A DNA stretch of 64,000 bases from Paraescarpia echinospica (taxonomy: Eukaryota > Annelida > Polychaeta > Sabellida > Siboglinidae): NCBI GenBank assembly GCA_020002185.1, contig CM034543.1, positions 8,080,818 through 8,144,817 of the forward strand, read 5' to 3'. A program made the position numbers and the translations under genes. Positions 12,201 to 19,620 of this stretch are shown in pieces; position 1 is the first letter of the stretch; the number at the start of each line of letters is the position of its first letter. Under the pieces are notes generated by a model, which did no database searches, was not told the DNA's origin, and saw nothing but the letters and a program-made list of their open reading frames with translations.

Positions 12201-15200
12201 GACATTAGTTTTAAGATGTAAAGTATGTAACCCTGATACTTGCTGTGTTTTGTTTATTGCTTCATGAAGGGTATAAGCCAGCTTATTATTAATAGTAAAA
12301 CTTGTACAACACCAGATAATCTGGCACTAATCCTTTCATAGGCGTACACACATTTTGAAACATCTACGATCATAATCATGCATTTTTCTGCAAAAAAATA
12401 CCATTGGATTAAGAGTAATAAATAAAATACAAAACTATTCCCTTGCTAGTACCAACTGGGGTAACAACCCTTACCCTTTTCCATCTGCCCCCAGATTGCT
12501 GACTCCCAGCAGGAACACCAGAGGGAGATGGAGGGATTGTTGGAGAACGTACGACAGCTGAGTCGGGAACTGAGGCTGCAGATGCTCCTGATAGACAGCT
12601 TCATCCCGCCAGAGTTTCAGGTACGTCATAGACAGCTTCATCCCGCCAGAGTTTCAGGTACGTTATAGACAGCTTCATCCCGCCAAAGTTTCAGGTACAT
12701 CATAGACAACTTCATCCCGCCAGAGTTTCAGGTACATCATAGACAGCTTCATCCCGCCAGAGTTTCAGGTACGTCATAGACAGCTTCATCCCGCCAGAGT
12801 TTCAGGTACGTCATAGACAGCTTCATCCCGCCAGAGTTTCAGGTACGTCATAGACAGCTTCATCCCGCCAGAATTTTAGGTACGTCATAGACAGCGTCAT
12901 CCCGCCAGAGTTTCAGGTACGTCATAGACAGCTTCATCCCGCCAGAGTTTCATCCCGCCATAGTTTCAGGTACGTCATAGACAGCTTCATCCCGCCAGAG
13001 TTTCAGGTACGTTATAGACAGCTTCATCCCGCCAGAGTTTCAGGTATGTCATAGACAGCTTCATCCTGCCAGAGTTTCAGGTACGTCATAGACAGCTTCA
13101 TCCCGCCAGAGTTTCAGGTACGTCATAGACAGCTTCATCCCGCCAGAGTTTCAGGTATGTCATAGACAGCTTCATCCTGCCAGAGTTTCAGGTACATCAT
13201 AGACAGCTTCATCCCGCCAGAGTTTCAGGTACATCATAGACAGCTTCATCCCGCCAGAGTTTCAGGTACGTCATAGACAGCTTCCAAGTACGTTGTACTA
13301 ATAGACAACTTCACTGGTGAGTTGACAGAGAAGTATCTTCACTGGAATGAAGAGATTGGCAAGTGGCAACTCAAGTGTGGGTTTGTGTTTAGGAGATGAT
13401 AGAGCAGTACGTTCACTGGAATGAAGAGATTGGCAAGTGGCAACTCAAGTGTGTGTTTGTGTTTAGGAAATGATAGAGCAGTATGTTCACTGGAATGAAG
13501 AGATTGGCGAGTGGCAACTCAAGTGTGTGTTTGTGTTTAGGAAATGATAGAGCAGTATGTTCACTGGAATGAAGAGATTGACGAGTGGCAACTCAAGTGT
13601 GTGTTTGTGTTTAGGAAATGATAGAGCAGTATGTTCACTGGAATGAAGAGATTGGCGAGTGGCAACTCAAGTGTGTGTTTGTGTTTAGGAGATGATAGAG
13701 CAGTATGCTCTAAATGGGAGCCTCCCTGACCTTACATTGAATATTATATTGTTCTTTATGTACTTATGATGGTCAAAATAAATACTGTCTGTTTGTATGT
13801 TCACTGGAATGAAGAGATTGGCGAGTGGCAACTCAAGTTTGTGTTTAGGAGATGATAGAGCAGTATGTTCACAGGAATGAAGAGGTTGGTGAGTGGCAAC
13901 TCAAATGTGTGTTTGTGTTTAGGAGATGATAGAGCAGTACGTTCACTGGAATGAAGAGATTGGAGAATGGCAACTCAAGTGTGTGGCTTACACAGGGAAC
14001 AACATGCGCAAACAGACACCACAGCCTGACAAAGAGAAAGACAAGGTAAATCTGGTTAACAACTAGAACATCTACCACACATAGGATATTGAGTAACTTA
14101 TCGCTAAGTAAACCCAATGGAACTTCTTTAATACCATTGTAGGGTATGTAGTCAGTAATAAACATTAAACAATATTGTATATAAATAATAAATTCTTGGT
14201 AATACAATTTTAACCATTTCAGTACGATGGTCTGTCTGTGACGCTTCAGTACGAGGGACTGGTTATTCTGCATTGACGATGTCTGCTGTTCAAATCATTT
14301 TTACATATATTTGTCCACTACGTGGAGCCACTTATTATGTACGGTTGTCAAGACGAATAAATTAACTATTCAGCAGTGGTCATTGTTTATTATTGCTCAG
14401 TAATAGTTTACGGAAATTTTCGCGGTTTTTAATGATGGATTATCAAAATCTGCAGTGGCCACAATGGCGGACGGTATTACTTCAATTAGCGATTTACCAC
14501 TGTATGTTTTGGACAGATTATTTGATAGTTTTAGTGAAGAATCTTTGTCGGATGTTGATGATCGACACAATAACTATGTCTGCGAACATAGTATACAACT
14601 GTTCAGCAACTACAAAAATGTTTAAATCTTGGTGGCCATCTTGGATTGCTGGTTACCATGACGACCGAATGTAAAATAATATGGCTCATTTTACTCACTG
14701 ATTATCATACTTTCCGAAAATATAAACATTCCTATTCATAAAATGCATTTTTGTTGCTCAAATCTTGACTTGAAGTGAGGTAGTCCATTGTGTTGCACAT
14801 TCACTGTGAATGCAGTATTCAGTGGTCACAGCTGGTCAGGGCTGTAGTACTGAAATGGTTAAAAAGTGAATAGTTTATCTGATGATTTTACCAAAACTGC
14901 ATACGAAAAGTTGTACAAAGCATGCCATAGTGGATAATCCGTAAAGTTGTTTTTTCACTAAATGAATTTGAAATAAGATGAGTGACACATGAATAATCAT
15001 ATCACACATTCACATGAAGATTCCAACTTTAAGAATCACTTTAATTGACGCCTGGGCAGGAATTAAATAACATAATAGTTTGTTTGATGATTGTACCAAA
15101 ACTACATACAAAAGTCACACAAATAACCTACCACATAACAGTGGATGCTGTGTAGGTTTGTTTTTTTACAAAATGAATTTAAAATGAGATGAGCCAAAAA

Positions 15201-16507
15201 AATCAAATTGCCTTTAAGTTTTGTGTCATTGTGTTTCAGTTCCACGAGCCAGATCTGTCCCATGTGTACCTGGCCTACACCCCGTCAGGTGCTGAAGAGG
15301 CTTTGCGCCCAAAGACAGCAAAGAACAAGTCAGGACGACCAAAAACTGCCAGTGGCCAGTCAAAGGCTTCAAAAAAGTGAGCTTCGTTGATATATGAAGG
15401 GTTTCAGGGCAAAACACGATAACGTCTTTTTTGAAATTTTACCCAAACAATGATGAAATGTTTGTTTAAATGCGTTTTGAGCTAAGGCACTGGATATCAA
15501 ATTTATACAAAAATGCGGTAGGTCCCCATTAAACGGTGTGCAGAAAAGTCAGGTTCTTTTTTAAAACACGATAAGCACCATACGTCTTTTTTATTCGAAA
15601 CGTGATGTAGCCATTTTCGGCCAATAAGCACCACATTGCAGCATGTGGAACATTCAACTTGATGGCTGCGCAGCACGTGCCACTTTCAACTTGATGGCTG
15701 CACGTGCCACTTTCAACTTGATGGCTGCACGTGCCACTTTCAACTTGATGGCTGCACGTGCCACTTTCAACTTGATGGCTGCACGTGCCACTTTCAACTT
15801 GATGGCTGCACGTGCCACTTTCAACTTGATGGCTGCACGTGCCACTTTCAACTTGATGGCTGCACGTGCCACTTTCAACTTGATGGCTGCACGTGCCACT
15901 TTCAACTTGATGGCTGCACGTGCCACTTTCAACTTGATGGCTGCACGTGCCACTTTCAACTTGATGGCTGCACGTGCCACTTTCAACTTGATGGCTGCAC
16001 GTGCCACTTTCAACTTGATGTATTGTAACATACATTGCAATACTTGTAGTGCATCGCGTGTCATAATGTGGCAGAAATATCCAAGTGGTGCAGTGGCTAG
16101 AGTGGCTAGAGTGGCTAGAGTGGCAGACTCTCAATCAAGAGAACCGGGTTTGAATCTAGTACTGCTGCTTTGAACCTTGAACAAGTTCGTTCACTCTACG
16201 TTGCTCCAGTTCACTCAGCTGTAAGAATTACTACCTGGCTATAGACTATGGTGAACATCTGTGTACGAATGGTATTCGCACATTAATTGCAGAGTGGCTG
16301 GATGCTTCCCAGAGAAGTTGAGATGGTGTTCGATTGAACAGATCTGCCAGGGAGTAAAGTGTAAAGCGCTTTGAGCAGTCCTGAGGACTGGATACTGCGC
16401 TATATGAGCCTATCTTTAAAGTAGACCGTCTGTGGGTGAGATTCATGTGTGTTCACTGTGGTTTCAGGAAGCGGAAGGACAGAGACATTGACTCTCTGAT
16501 ACAGTGA
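94..16507 (+). CDS. KIF3A: KIF3A, kinesin-II motor subunit (13 terminal exons, 5' end outside window)
   Basis: Plus-end-directed motor subunit of heterotrimeric kinesin-II, which with KIF3B-type and KAP subunits drives anterograde intraflagellar transport in cilia. Spliced coding order: 94-238, 4001-4085, 5031-5136, 6058-6197, 8171-8543, 9394-9480, 10038-10200, 10943-11123, 11784-11894, 12495-12620, 13923-14045, 15240-15376, 16468-16507. Phases agree at every junction and give 604 whole codons before TGA. Seen motifs: P-loop GQTGTGKT, switch I HSSRSH, switch II DLAGSE (split by an intron after DLA), neck [10 protein letters not shown], acidic then basic linker [17 protein letters not shown], long coiled coil, and KIF3A-type tail ending IDSLIQ. 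About 605 residues starting near the P-loop fits the usual length of about 700. KIF3A rather than KIF3B is called from the tail ([29 protein letters not shown]). Confidence 0.97.
239..1690. other. KIF3A intron sequence, nothing recognised
   Basis: First part of the intron between exons w1 and w2. Unique-looking, AT-rich, without long reading frames. Around 780-830 it has a short stretch (aaaataatatctgcagt) also seen near 9030 in another intron. Confidence 0.6.
1690..2275 (+). mobile_element. RTE-like retrotransposon 3' remnant (non-coding)
   Basis: Contains phrases typical of RTE-type LINE or derived SINE 3' ends: ccttacccggtgttgcccgg near 1720, aaaatttcagcccgatac near 2190, and ttttataatatagaag at the end. 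No reading frame survives. The assignment rests on remembered sequence style, not on a search. Confidence 0.35.
2513..3357 (-). mobile_element. pogo/Tigger-like non-autonomous DNA transposon
   Basis: 845-bp element in the first KIF3A intron of the window. Left end CAGCGCAACACGCTTATAAC and reverse-complemented right end CAGTGTAACACGCTTATAAC form a terminal inverted repeat with two mismatches. TA flanks both sides (2511-2512, 3358-3359), as for pogo/Tc1-mariner insertions. Subterminal motifs related to gttatatccgtgaattcg recur at both ends. A minus-strand frame inside resembles a transposase C-terminus. Confidence 0.85.
2922..3101 (-). pseudogene. C-terminal transposase remnant of the pogo-like element
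   Basis: Open frame of 59 residues read on the minus strand, from [20 protein letters not shown] to the ending [12 protein letters not shown]. Ends of the type QTT-x-x-x-FFK are common at the C-terminus of Tigger/CENP-B-like transposases. The catalytic DDE core is absent, so this is a deletion derivative. Confidence 0.5.
3401..3557 (+). repeat. 29-bp tandem repeat, 5 copies
   Basis: Unit contains atgcaggcagtgtatgccca and repeats every 29 bases (starts at 3412, 3441, 3470, 3499, 3528), almost without variation, which suggests recent expansion. Lies in a KIF3A intron. Confidence 0.95.
4001..4085 (+). CDS. KIF3A: KIF3A exon w2
   Basis: Acceptor ctgcag ends at 4000 and donor gtgagt starts at 4086. 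Encodes [19 protein letters not shown] and then GKDQNARLE, the conserved kinesin SYLEIYNE strand of the motor core. The first base completes the split arginine codon. Confidence 0.96.
4086..5030. other. KIF3A intron w2-w3, nothing recognised
   Basis: AT-rich intron. A stretch at 4250-4330 rich in aattcc motifs resembles sequence near 7610-7710 and 8040-8125 in a later intron. Two diverged direct copies of a segment around accaggagt occur at 4880-4990. Confidence 0.5.
5031..5136 (+). CDS. KIF3A: KIF3A exon w3
   Basis: Acceptor cactcag ends at 5030 and donor gtgagt starts at 5137. Encodes [19 protein letters not shown] then [16 protein letters not shown], the region before switch I. Ends on the first base of an arginine codon finished by the next exon. 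Confidence 0.96.
5763..6000. mobile_element. PIF/Harbinger-like MITE
   Basis: 238-bp element flanked by TTA on both sides (5760-5762, 6001-6003). Terminal inverted repeats of about 50 bp start GGGATCATCTCAG and share GTTGATGTCCGATATCAGAC. The 3-bp TTA duplication with G-rich ends fits PIF/Harbinger. No coding sequence. The right end is 57 bases from the acceptor of exon w4. Confidence 0.85.
6058..6197 (+). CDS. KIF3A: KIF3A exon w4: switch I
   Basis: Acceptor aatatag ends at 6057, only 57 bases after a MITE. Encodes [18 protein letters not shown] (switch I), an ECSEKG loop and KLHLVDLA, ending at donor gtaagt (6198). The exon stops inside the switch II motif DLA|GSE. Confidence 0.96.
6283..7600 (-). 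mobile_element. L2/CR1-type LINE, 5' truncated
   Basis: Minus-strand insertion in the intron between w4 and w5. The 3' end lies at 6283 with an (ATT)n tail on the plus strand. The 3' UTR contains a gcgctatag motif and an AT-rich patch (6385-6620). Coding sequence for the C-terminal half of reverse transcriptase spans about 6900-7590. The rest of ORF2 and ORF1 are missing. Confidence 0.85.
6810..7589 (-). pseudogene. LINE reverse transcriptase, C-terminal part
   Basis: Open frame of about 259 codons. Contains the RT catalytic box [10 protein letters not shown], then [36 protein letters not shown] and the ending [19 protein letters not shown] and HGLAPAYI, all characteristic of L2/CR1-clade LINEs. 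The RT N-terminus and endonuclease are lost to 5' truncation. No frameshift is seen, so the insertion is fairly young. Confidence 0.85.
7590..8135. repeat. Pair of diverged 125-bp direct repeats flanking a SINE
   Basis: Segments 7590-7715 and 7998-8130 share the order ggctc, gctgctgca, ttacacaaaatt, aattccaa and ggaagg-aatt. The SINE at 7722-7951 lies between them. They may be parts of one older element split by the SINE, or a local duplication. Confidence 0.45.
7722..7951 (+). mobile_element. tRNA-derived SINE, copy 1
   Basis: Box A-like cagtggctaaagcattgg and box B ggtttgaatcc are followed by a body and tail agtgctttgagcagtcc ... aatgcgctatataagaac. The tail type (gctttgag/gcgctatata) is shared with CR1/L2-type LINE 3' ends. 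Compared with the copies at 16081 and 25427, an internal part of about 90 bp is deleted. Confidence 0.8.
8171..8543 (+). CDS. KIF3A: KIF3A exon w5: switch II to neck
   Basis: Largest exon in the window. Acceptor ccaccag ends at 8170 and donor gtaggc starts at 8544. Starts with [12 protein letters not shown], completing switch II, then [47 protein letters not shown] and the start of the neck coiled coil ([18 protein letters not shown]). These are the microtubule-binding and neck-linker parts of the motor. Confidence 0.97.
8544..8990. other. KIF3A intron w5-w6, first part
   Basis: AT-rich, no reading frames and no repeats that I recognise. Confidence 0.6.
9000..9380. repeat. Dispersed intronic repeat, copy 1
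   Basis: Shares ordered blocks with 11270-11610 and 14870-15180: taatatc-gca-ttgg, caacacagaaa, catgaatattccaattttgag, gtccaacattaaat, gatttcaccaaaa. The copies are diverged by many substitutions. No coding content or termini were identified, so the class is unknown. Confidence 0.6.
9394..9480 (+). CDS. KIF3A: KIF3A exon w6: charged linker
   Basis: Acceptor ctgtag ends at 9393 and donor gtaagt starts at 9481. Encodes an acidic stretch ([20 protein letters not shown]) and then a basic stretch (GVKRRRKRR). KIF3 subunits have opposite charged segments after the neck, thought to favour heterodimer pairing. Confidence 0.94.
9690..10020 (+). repeat. 20-bp minisatellite before exon w7
   Basis: Degenerate units of the type ttggctgttattgctggtga repeat about 15 times and run up to the acceptor of exon w7. 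The array replaces the expected pyrimidine tract. Confidence 0.85.
10038..10200 (+). CDS. KIF3A: KIF3A exon w7: coiled coil
   Basis: Acceptor set at cag 10035-10037, because the phase needs two bases before the AGC codon; the upstream ag at 10021 is out of phase. The site lacks a clear pyrimidine tract and lies just after a 20-bp minisatellite. Encodes [18 protein letters not shown], then a heptad-rich, glutamate- and lysine-rich coil ending LRQA. Donor gtgggt starts at 10201. The start is the least certain of all the exons. Confidence 0.88.
10201..10744. other. KIF3A intron w7-w8, first part
   Basis: Contains three diverged copies, about 120 bp apart, of a segment with gtgggtgcttgtg ... aaggggtc (from 10201, 10351 and 10510). 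The first begins at the exon w7 donor, so it looks like an old local duplication of donor-proximal sequence. Confidence 0.5.
10745..10942 (+). repeat. Short-period minisatellite running into exon w8
   Basis: Imperfect units of 9-21 bp such as ctgacattgttgacactg and cttacatcactgacaatg, ending in actgctgacag, which is the acceptor of exon w8 itself. Confidence 0.85.
10943..11123 (+). CDS. KIF3A: KIF3A exon w8: coiled coil
   Basis: Acceptor gctgacag ends at 10942, inside a tandem array. Encodes [20 protein letters not shown], then [15 protein letters not shown] and EERNKK, a stretch conserved in KIF3A. Donor gtagga starts at 11124. Confidence 0.95.
11270..11615. repeat. Dispersed intronic repeat, copy 2
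   Basis: Same ordered blocks as at 9000-9380, for example aataatatcagcaattgg, aatcaacacagaaat, cacatgaacattcaaatttt, gggtccaacattaaat and gatgatttcaccaaaac. Lies in intron w8-w9. Confidence 0.6.
11784..11894 (+). CDS. KIF3A: KIF3A exon w9
   Basis: 37 codons in phase 0. Acceptor tttgtag ends at 11783 and donor gtaaca starts at 11895. Encodes [17 protein letters not shown] then [19 protein letters not shown]. Confidence 0.95.
12111..12122 (+). promoter_or_regulatory. CTCF-like motif in KIF3A intron
   Basis: ctccagagggcgctac matches the core of the vertebrate and insect CTCF consensus (AGRKGGCGC) closely. It is a sequence match only; binding is not shown. Confidence 0.3.
12160..12235 (+). repeat. 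Dispersed repeat shared with 28160-28235
   Basis: ggcgacagcagaaattaa-tggtcag recurs at 28172 (agcgacagcagaaattaactggtcag), followed in both by tttaagatg and gtaac. The class is unknown. Confidence 0.6.
12495..12620 (+). CDS. KIF3A: KIF3A exon w10
   Basis: 42 codons. Acceptor cccccag ends at 12494 and donor gtacgt starts at 12621. Encodes [19 protein letters not shown] through [20 protein letters not shown] and EFQ. The last 30 bases and the donor are the founder unit of a 37-bp tandem array filling the next 650 bases. Confidence 0.95.
12591..13285 (+). repeat. 37-bp array of exon w10 3' end plus splice donor (about 18 copies)
   Basis: Unit: atagacagcttcatcccgcc then agagtttcag and gtacgtc. 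The first copy is the true end of exon w10 (coding [10 protein letters not shown], donor at 12621). The following copies each carry the same 30 exon bases and a donor-like CAG|gtacgt, with variants gtacat, gtatgt and gttat. One copy has a 17-bp internal duplication near 12945. 37 is not a multiple of 3. Confidence 0.95.
13330..13922 (+). repeat. 74-bp array of acceptor plus exon w11 5' end (7 acceptors)
   Basis: Units contain tgtgtttgtgtttag followed by the first 60 or so bases of exon w11. Acceptor-like ag sites end at 13392, 13466, 13540, 13614, 13688, 13848 and 13922; the last is the real one. An unrelated insertion of about 86 bp interrupts the array at 13710-13796. Reading through a decoy unit gives the exon w11 residues to KCV, then FVFR and a TGA. 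Confidence 0.95.
13923..14045 (+). CDS. KIF3A: KIF3A exon w11
   Basis: 41 codons. Acceptor gtttag ends at 13922 and donor gtaaat starts at 14046. Encodes [20 protein letters not shown] then [21 protein letters not shown]. It is the last of seven near-identical acceptor-plus-exon-start copies. Only this one continues into VAYTGNN; the others run into the next copy and meet TGA. Confidence 0.95.
14214..14858 (+). mobile_element. piggyBac-like non-autonomous transposon
   Basis: 645-bp element flanked by TTAA on both sides (14210-14213, 14859-14862). Terminal inverted repeat CCATTTCAGTAC at the left matches the reverse complement of gtactgaaatgg at the right, with further TIR-like sequence inside. 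TTAA targets with CC-starting ends are the mark of the piggyBac superfamily. It contains a short acidic frame. Confidence 0.85.
14464..14625 (+). pseudogene. 53-residue acidic frame inside the piggyBac-like element
   Basis: Begins [20 protein letters not shown] and continues [13 protein letters not shown] to a TAA. piggyBac transposases often have an acidic N-terminus of this kind before the DDD domain, which is absent here. Probably the leftover first part of a transposase gene; it could also be a chance frame. Confidence 0.4.
14870..15185. repeat. Dispersed intronic repeat, copies 3 and 4
   Basis: Two successive partial copies of the family at 9000 and 11270 (tctgatgattttaccaaaac ... acacattcacatgaagattcc ... 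gatgattgtaccaaaac). Located between the piggyBac-like element and exon w12. Confidence 0.5.
15240..15376 (+). CDS. KIF3A: KIF3A exon w12: tail
   Basis: Acceptor gtgtttcag ends at 15239 and donor gtgagc starts at 15377. Encodes [20 protein letters not shown], then a basic, serine- and lysine-rich tail. Ends in phase 2 (AA|G lysine). Confidence 0.95.
15650..16021 (+). repeat. 27-bp minisatellite with 13 CACGTG sites
   Basis: Unit acttgatggctgcacgtgcc plus actttca repeats 13 times with almost no variation. CACGTG occurs at 15674, 15701 and then every 27 bases to 15998. Because 27 is a multiple of 3, several frames stay open; these are not genes. Lies in intron w12-w13. Confidence 0.96.
16081..16419 (+). 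mobile_element. tRNA-derived SINE, copy 2
   Basis: Head with box A (gcagtggctagagtggc, the gtggctaga unit repeated three times) and box B gggtttgaatc. The body shares cagagaagttgagatggtgt with copy 1 and ends aaagcgctttgagcagtcct ... tgcgctatatgagcc. Longest of the three copies; it lies in the last KIF3A intron. Confidence 0.85.
16468..16507 (+). CDS. KIF3A: KIF3A last coding exon w13
   Basis: Acceptor gtttcag ends at 16467. Encodes [12 protein letters not shown] and stops at TGA 16505-16507. The IDSLIQ terminus matches the short C-terminal signature of KIF3A proteins. Confidence 0.94.
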
Positions 16508-17156
16508 GTGTTCCCACTGGAGTCAGTCACAAAGACAGCAGACAGAAACTGTCTAGACCGGAACGGAGTTCGGCCAGCGGGCAGTGTCTTCACTACACTC
16601 TACACTGACCACACCTCTAACTGGACGAGTATGATGATATCTGGGACCGTCTCACTAAGATAACAAGCAAGGGAAATCCATAATTAAATCAAAACCGTTG
16701 TTAAATTTACGAAGCGTTTTCAAAATGTAAAAAGGCGTTGACGTATCACCAAGGACATTATTTCCGTGACACACCGACAGAAGTGTCTCATTGGCGCACC
16801 CTGGTGATGACGGTTTTCTGTGTATGAGATCACTTTTAAGAAGTGAAACTGATTTCAAAGAGCAGAATCAGGCGTATGGGGTCATGTACGTGTTAGTGAA
16901 ACGGTCCACAGAGCATAGCATAATCAGTTGTCATCCATACTGACACACAGAGACTGTGACACACTGAACAGGTCTCACATTGTTGCTTGTAGTGTCTTGT
17001 GACAGGTTCTTGCCTTTGTGTGCAATGTTTCACGTCATGTGTAACGACGTCTTCGGGATTACTGTACATGCCATAATAACCAATGCGGAGAATAGAAGGT
17101 TTGTAAACATTGCTTGAAGGTGATGTAATTGAGTGTGCATAAATAATTTGCTGCGC
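16508..17156 (+). other. KIF3A 3' untranslated region, extent unknown
   Basis: Sequence directly after the KIF3A stop with no coding potential. I see no AATAAA close to the stop. The first clear candidates are far downstream (18143-18148 and 18377-18382), beyond a TIR element, so the mRNA end is not resolved here. Confidence 0.5.
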
Positions 17157-17591
17157 TTTAAAGGGAGCGTTTTTTTTATCGTAAAATCATGTTATGCAGT
17201 ATAAACTTATATGGTAATATACTGACAGTCGAAATGTGTTTTAATGTAGCATTTTTTGGTTGGGAAGTGTTTCTGGAGAAAGCAATTTGTTTACATGACA
17301 GCACAGAGCTTTCAAAGACATGACCTCGGGATCGATTACAAATGAGATGGATGTGTGCATCATATGATACATCGTCACGCACCAATCGGGTCTTGTCCTT
17401 TCGTGGAATTATCCGAGCTTGTTTTTTTTTGAGGTTTCAACAACATCTCTGATTTTGCAAATGTTGAATTCAAAATTTATTTCCTCTTTGTTAAAACACA
17501 TTTGGGTGGTAAGTATGTTGGGATACATAGAGTTTATACTGTGTACTCTGATTTTACAATACAAATGAACAGACATCCTCCCTTTAAATTA
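17157..17591. mobile_element. TIR element of the AAAGGGAG family, copy A
   Basis: About 435 bp. Left end TTTAAAGGGAGCG and reverse-complemented right end TTTAAAGGGAGGA, followed in both arms by tgtaaaatca or cgtaaaatca and cagtataaact. Inverted arms are about 60 bp. The target duplication is unresolved because the termini are palindromic (TTTAAA). No coding sequence; class unknown. Confidence 0.65.
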
Positions 17592-17920
17592 TATGCAGTG
17601 CGGAATATCTGATTTGTGAGAATATCAATGGCTGAATATATAAATAAGAATGTCAATGTATGAATGGTTAGGGTCGTTACAAATTCAACAGTTATTTATT
17701 ATATCACACTGTTTTGCATAGCTATAATATAGCCGCATAGGACTGGATTGAAATGCACAGTTGGGTTTGTACGTTTGTCAAGTTTTCCAACCTCAGATTC
17801 TCAGGTTTTGTGGGTAACTCAAGAACATTGTATTTGTAGGCATAATTTATATCTCCGCTGACTCTTGTTGACGTTCTGACAAGTCACGGATGATATGTAC
17901 GCATATGTTGATATAATATT

Positions 17921-18025
17921 TATTTATTTATTTCCACACTTGTTTGGTTATGAATTTTCATAAGAGAAAGTTGATTTATTTATTTCCGCACTTGTTTGAT
18001 TATGAATTTTGAAAAGAGAAAGTTG
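17921..18025 (+). repeat. Tandem duplication, about 55 bp, two copies
   Basis: ttatttatttccacacttgt and ttatttatttccgcacttgt each lead into ttatgaatttt ... agagaaagttga. The copies differ at a few positions. Confidence 0.8.
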
Positions 18026-18142
18026 AGCAAAAATTTTATTTCTGTGTTGCAGCTTGGTAAATTGATCATTAGAGAAATATGTACTTGGAGGAGGGGGTGG
18101 GGGAGGGGGTAGTGATAACAATTGTCATTCCATAAACAATAT

Positions 18143-18382
18143 AATAAATAAATTTCTCATCTTCCTATTTTGCAGATGTATATATAACTGATTGTAGACT
18201 GCGATACATTTCTGGTTTTCATCATGTTTTAAAATTAATATTTATTTCTTTGGGTTTTGTAACATTGTATTTCCTAAATTTTCTTTAATCACGGTAATAT
18301 GTTTAGGATGTACCAGCAATTATATATATATATATATTATTACTGGGTCTAAACTTACTTTCTGAGAAAATTTCACAATAAA
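18143..18382 (+). terminator. Candidate poly(A) signals downstream of KIF3A
   Basis: AATAAA at 18143-18148 and again at 18377-18382, the first consensus signals on the plus strand after the KIF3A stop. About 1.6-1.9 kb from the stop, with a TIR element in between, so the link to KIF3A is only a possibility. Confidence 0.25.
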
Positions 18383-18399
18383 TTAAAATATATAGTTTC

Positions 18400-19575
18400 A
18401 CTGTTTACTTACGTGCACTGTTATTTAACTTTTTTCTTAAATTTGCAATGATTGATTAATTATTGAACAGTCATCATCTTTATTAACCAGAGCTGCAATA
18501 TACATAAAAAAAATTGTGAAACTGACAGAATATTTGGGGATGGCTTCGCTACTAAAATTAAATGTCTAACTAATGCATAATAATAAACATTAAGTTCCCC
18601 AAAAAACATTTTGAGAACATGCAACTTGTTTTCAAGTAGGTAGATAGCATTTTACGTCCTAAACGTGTACGAGCTTCAAAAATATGTATACTAAATAAAA
18701 AATATCTGATGTCAAATAGATTAGGGACATGTTTGTTATTTGCGCTTTATGTTATTTGTACACATTTTCTATTTTACATGTGAATTTGAGGGGAGATTAT
18801 TTTTGAAAAAAGTATCATTTTGTTGATAAAATGTTTGAATACCAGCTAAAATGGTGACAACATTGGGAAGGCTTTATGGCTGATATTTACACAGATTTAA
18901 TATGTTTACTTATTAAAACTGAATTGGTTTCCACTCGTGATTTCTGTCTGCATAGTTTTGGTTAATTGTGTGTACCTTGCAAATGGCATTCTCCAGCAGT
19001 GTAGCGGTTGGTTGGTTGGTTTGGTTTTTTATTTCCTCTTGCAACAATTGTGTACCGTTGTAAATCTGAGCACATTTTGTCTGTGATAAACCTCGTAACT
19101 TGTGTTAGATGACAATATTGACCTATATAGCATGTGGACAACATTTATCTATTTGTCCAGAGCATACAAAAGGGGAAAGTAGAGTCAGGCCCATATATTA
19201 ATTATAAATATATTCGACGCATGTGGACTGCATAACCATAGTAACTGAAATTGAATGTTTGTAAATATCATAAGGATGATTGTTATTATATGTGCGTTGC
19301 ATGTACTGTGTCATAACATTGATGTATGTACCTATGTATGACTTTGGATTTAAACAATTATCTGCATTTTAAGGTACTAATTCAGAGGGGAGGCGGTTCT
19401 GAGAGTTGGTATGCTCTGTATGAATAGGTAAATGTTGACAATTGTGAACGATCTATTAGTTGAATATCATTGTTTATTCTCTGTGACATCGGCTGTCTTT
19501 TATGTTTGTGAAGTTATTTTGAATGCCTCATTAGTCATACAAACTATGATAGTAGATTACATACGTCTGTGCACA
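18400..19575. other. Intergenic sequence, nothing recognised
   Basis: AT-rich DNA without reading frames, repeats or splice-like structure that I can support. Confidence 0.6.
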
Positions 19576-19576
19576 C

Positions 19577-19577
19577 A

Positions 19578-19620
<43 letters not shown>
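19577..19620 (+). repeat. (CA)n microsatellite
   Basis: gcgcgcgc followed by an uninterrupted run of ca. Confidence 0.95.

Noticed and set aside
13393..13760. Extra coding exons between w10 and w11
   Set aside because: They are copies of the start of exon w11; each runs into the next acceptor and a TGA, so only the last copy continues the KIF3A protein.
15529..16173. Long open frames on both strands (176, 201 and 136 codons)
   Set aside because: They come from a 27-bp minisatellite whose length is a multiple of three; coding signal is absent outside the array.
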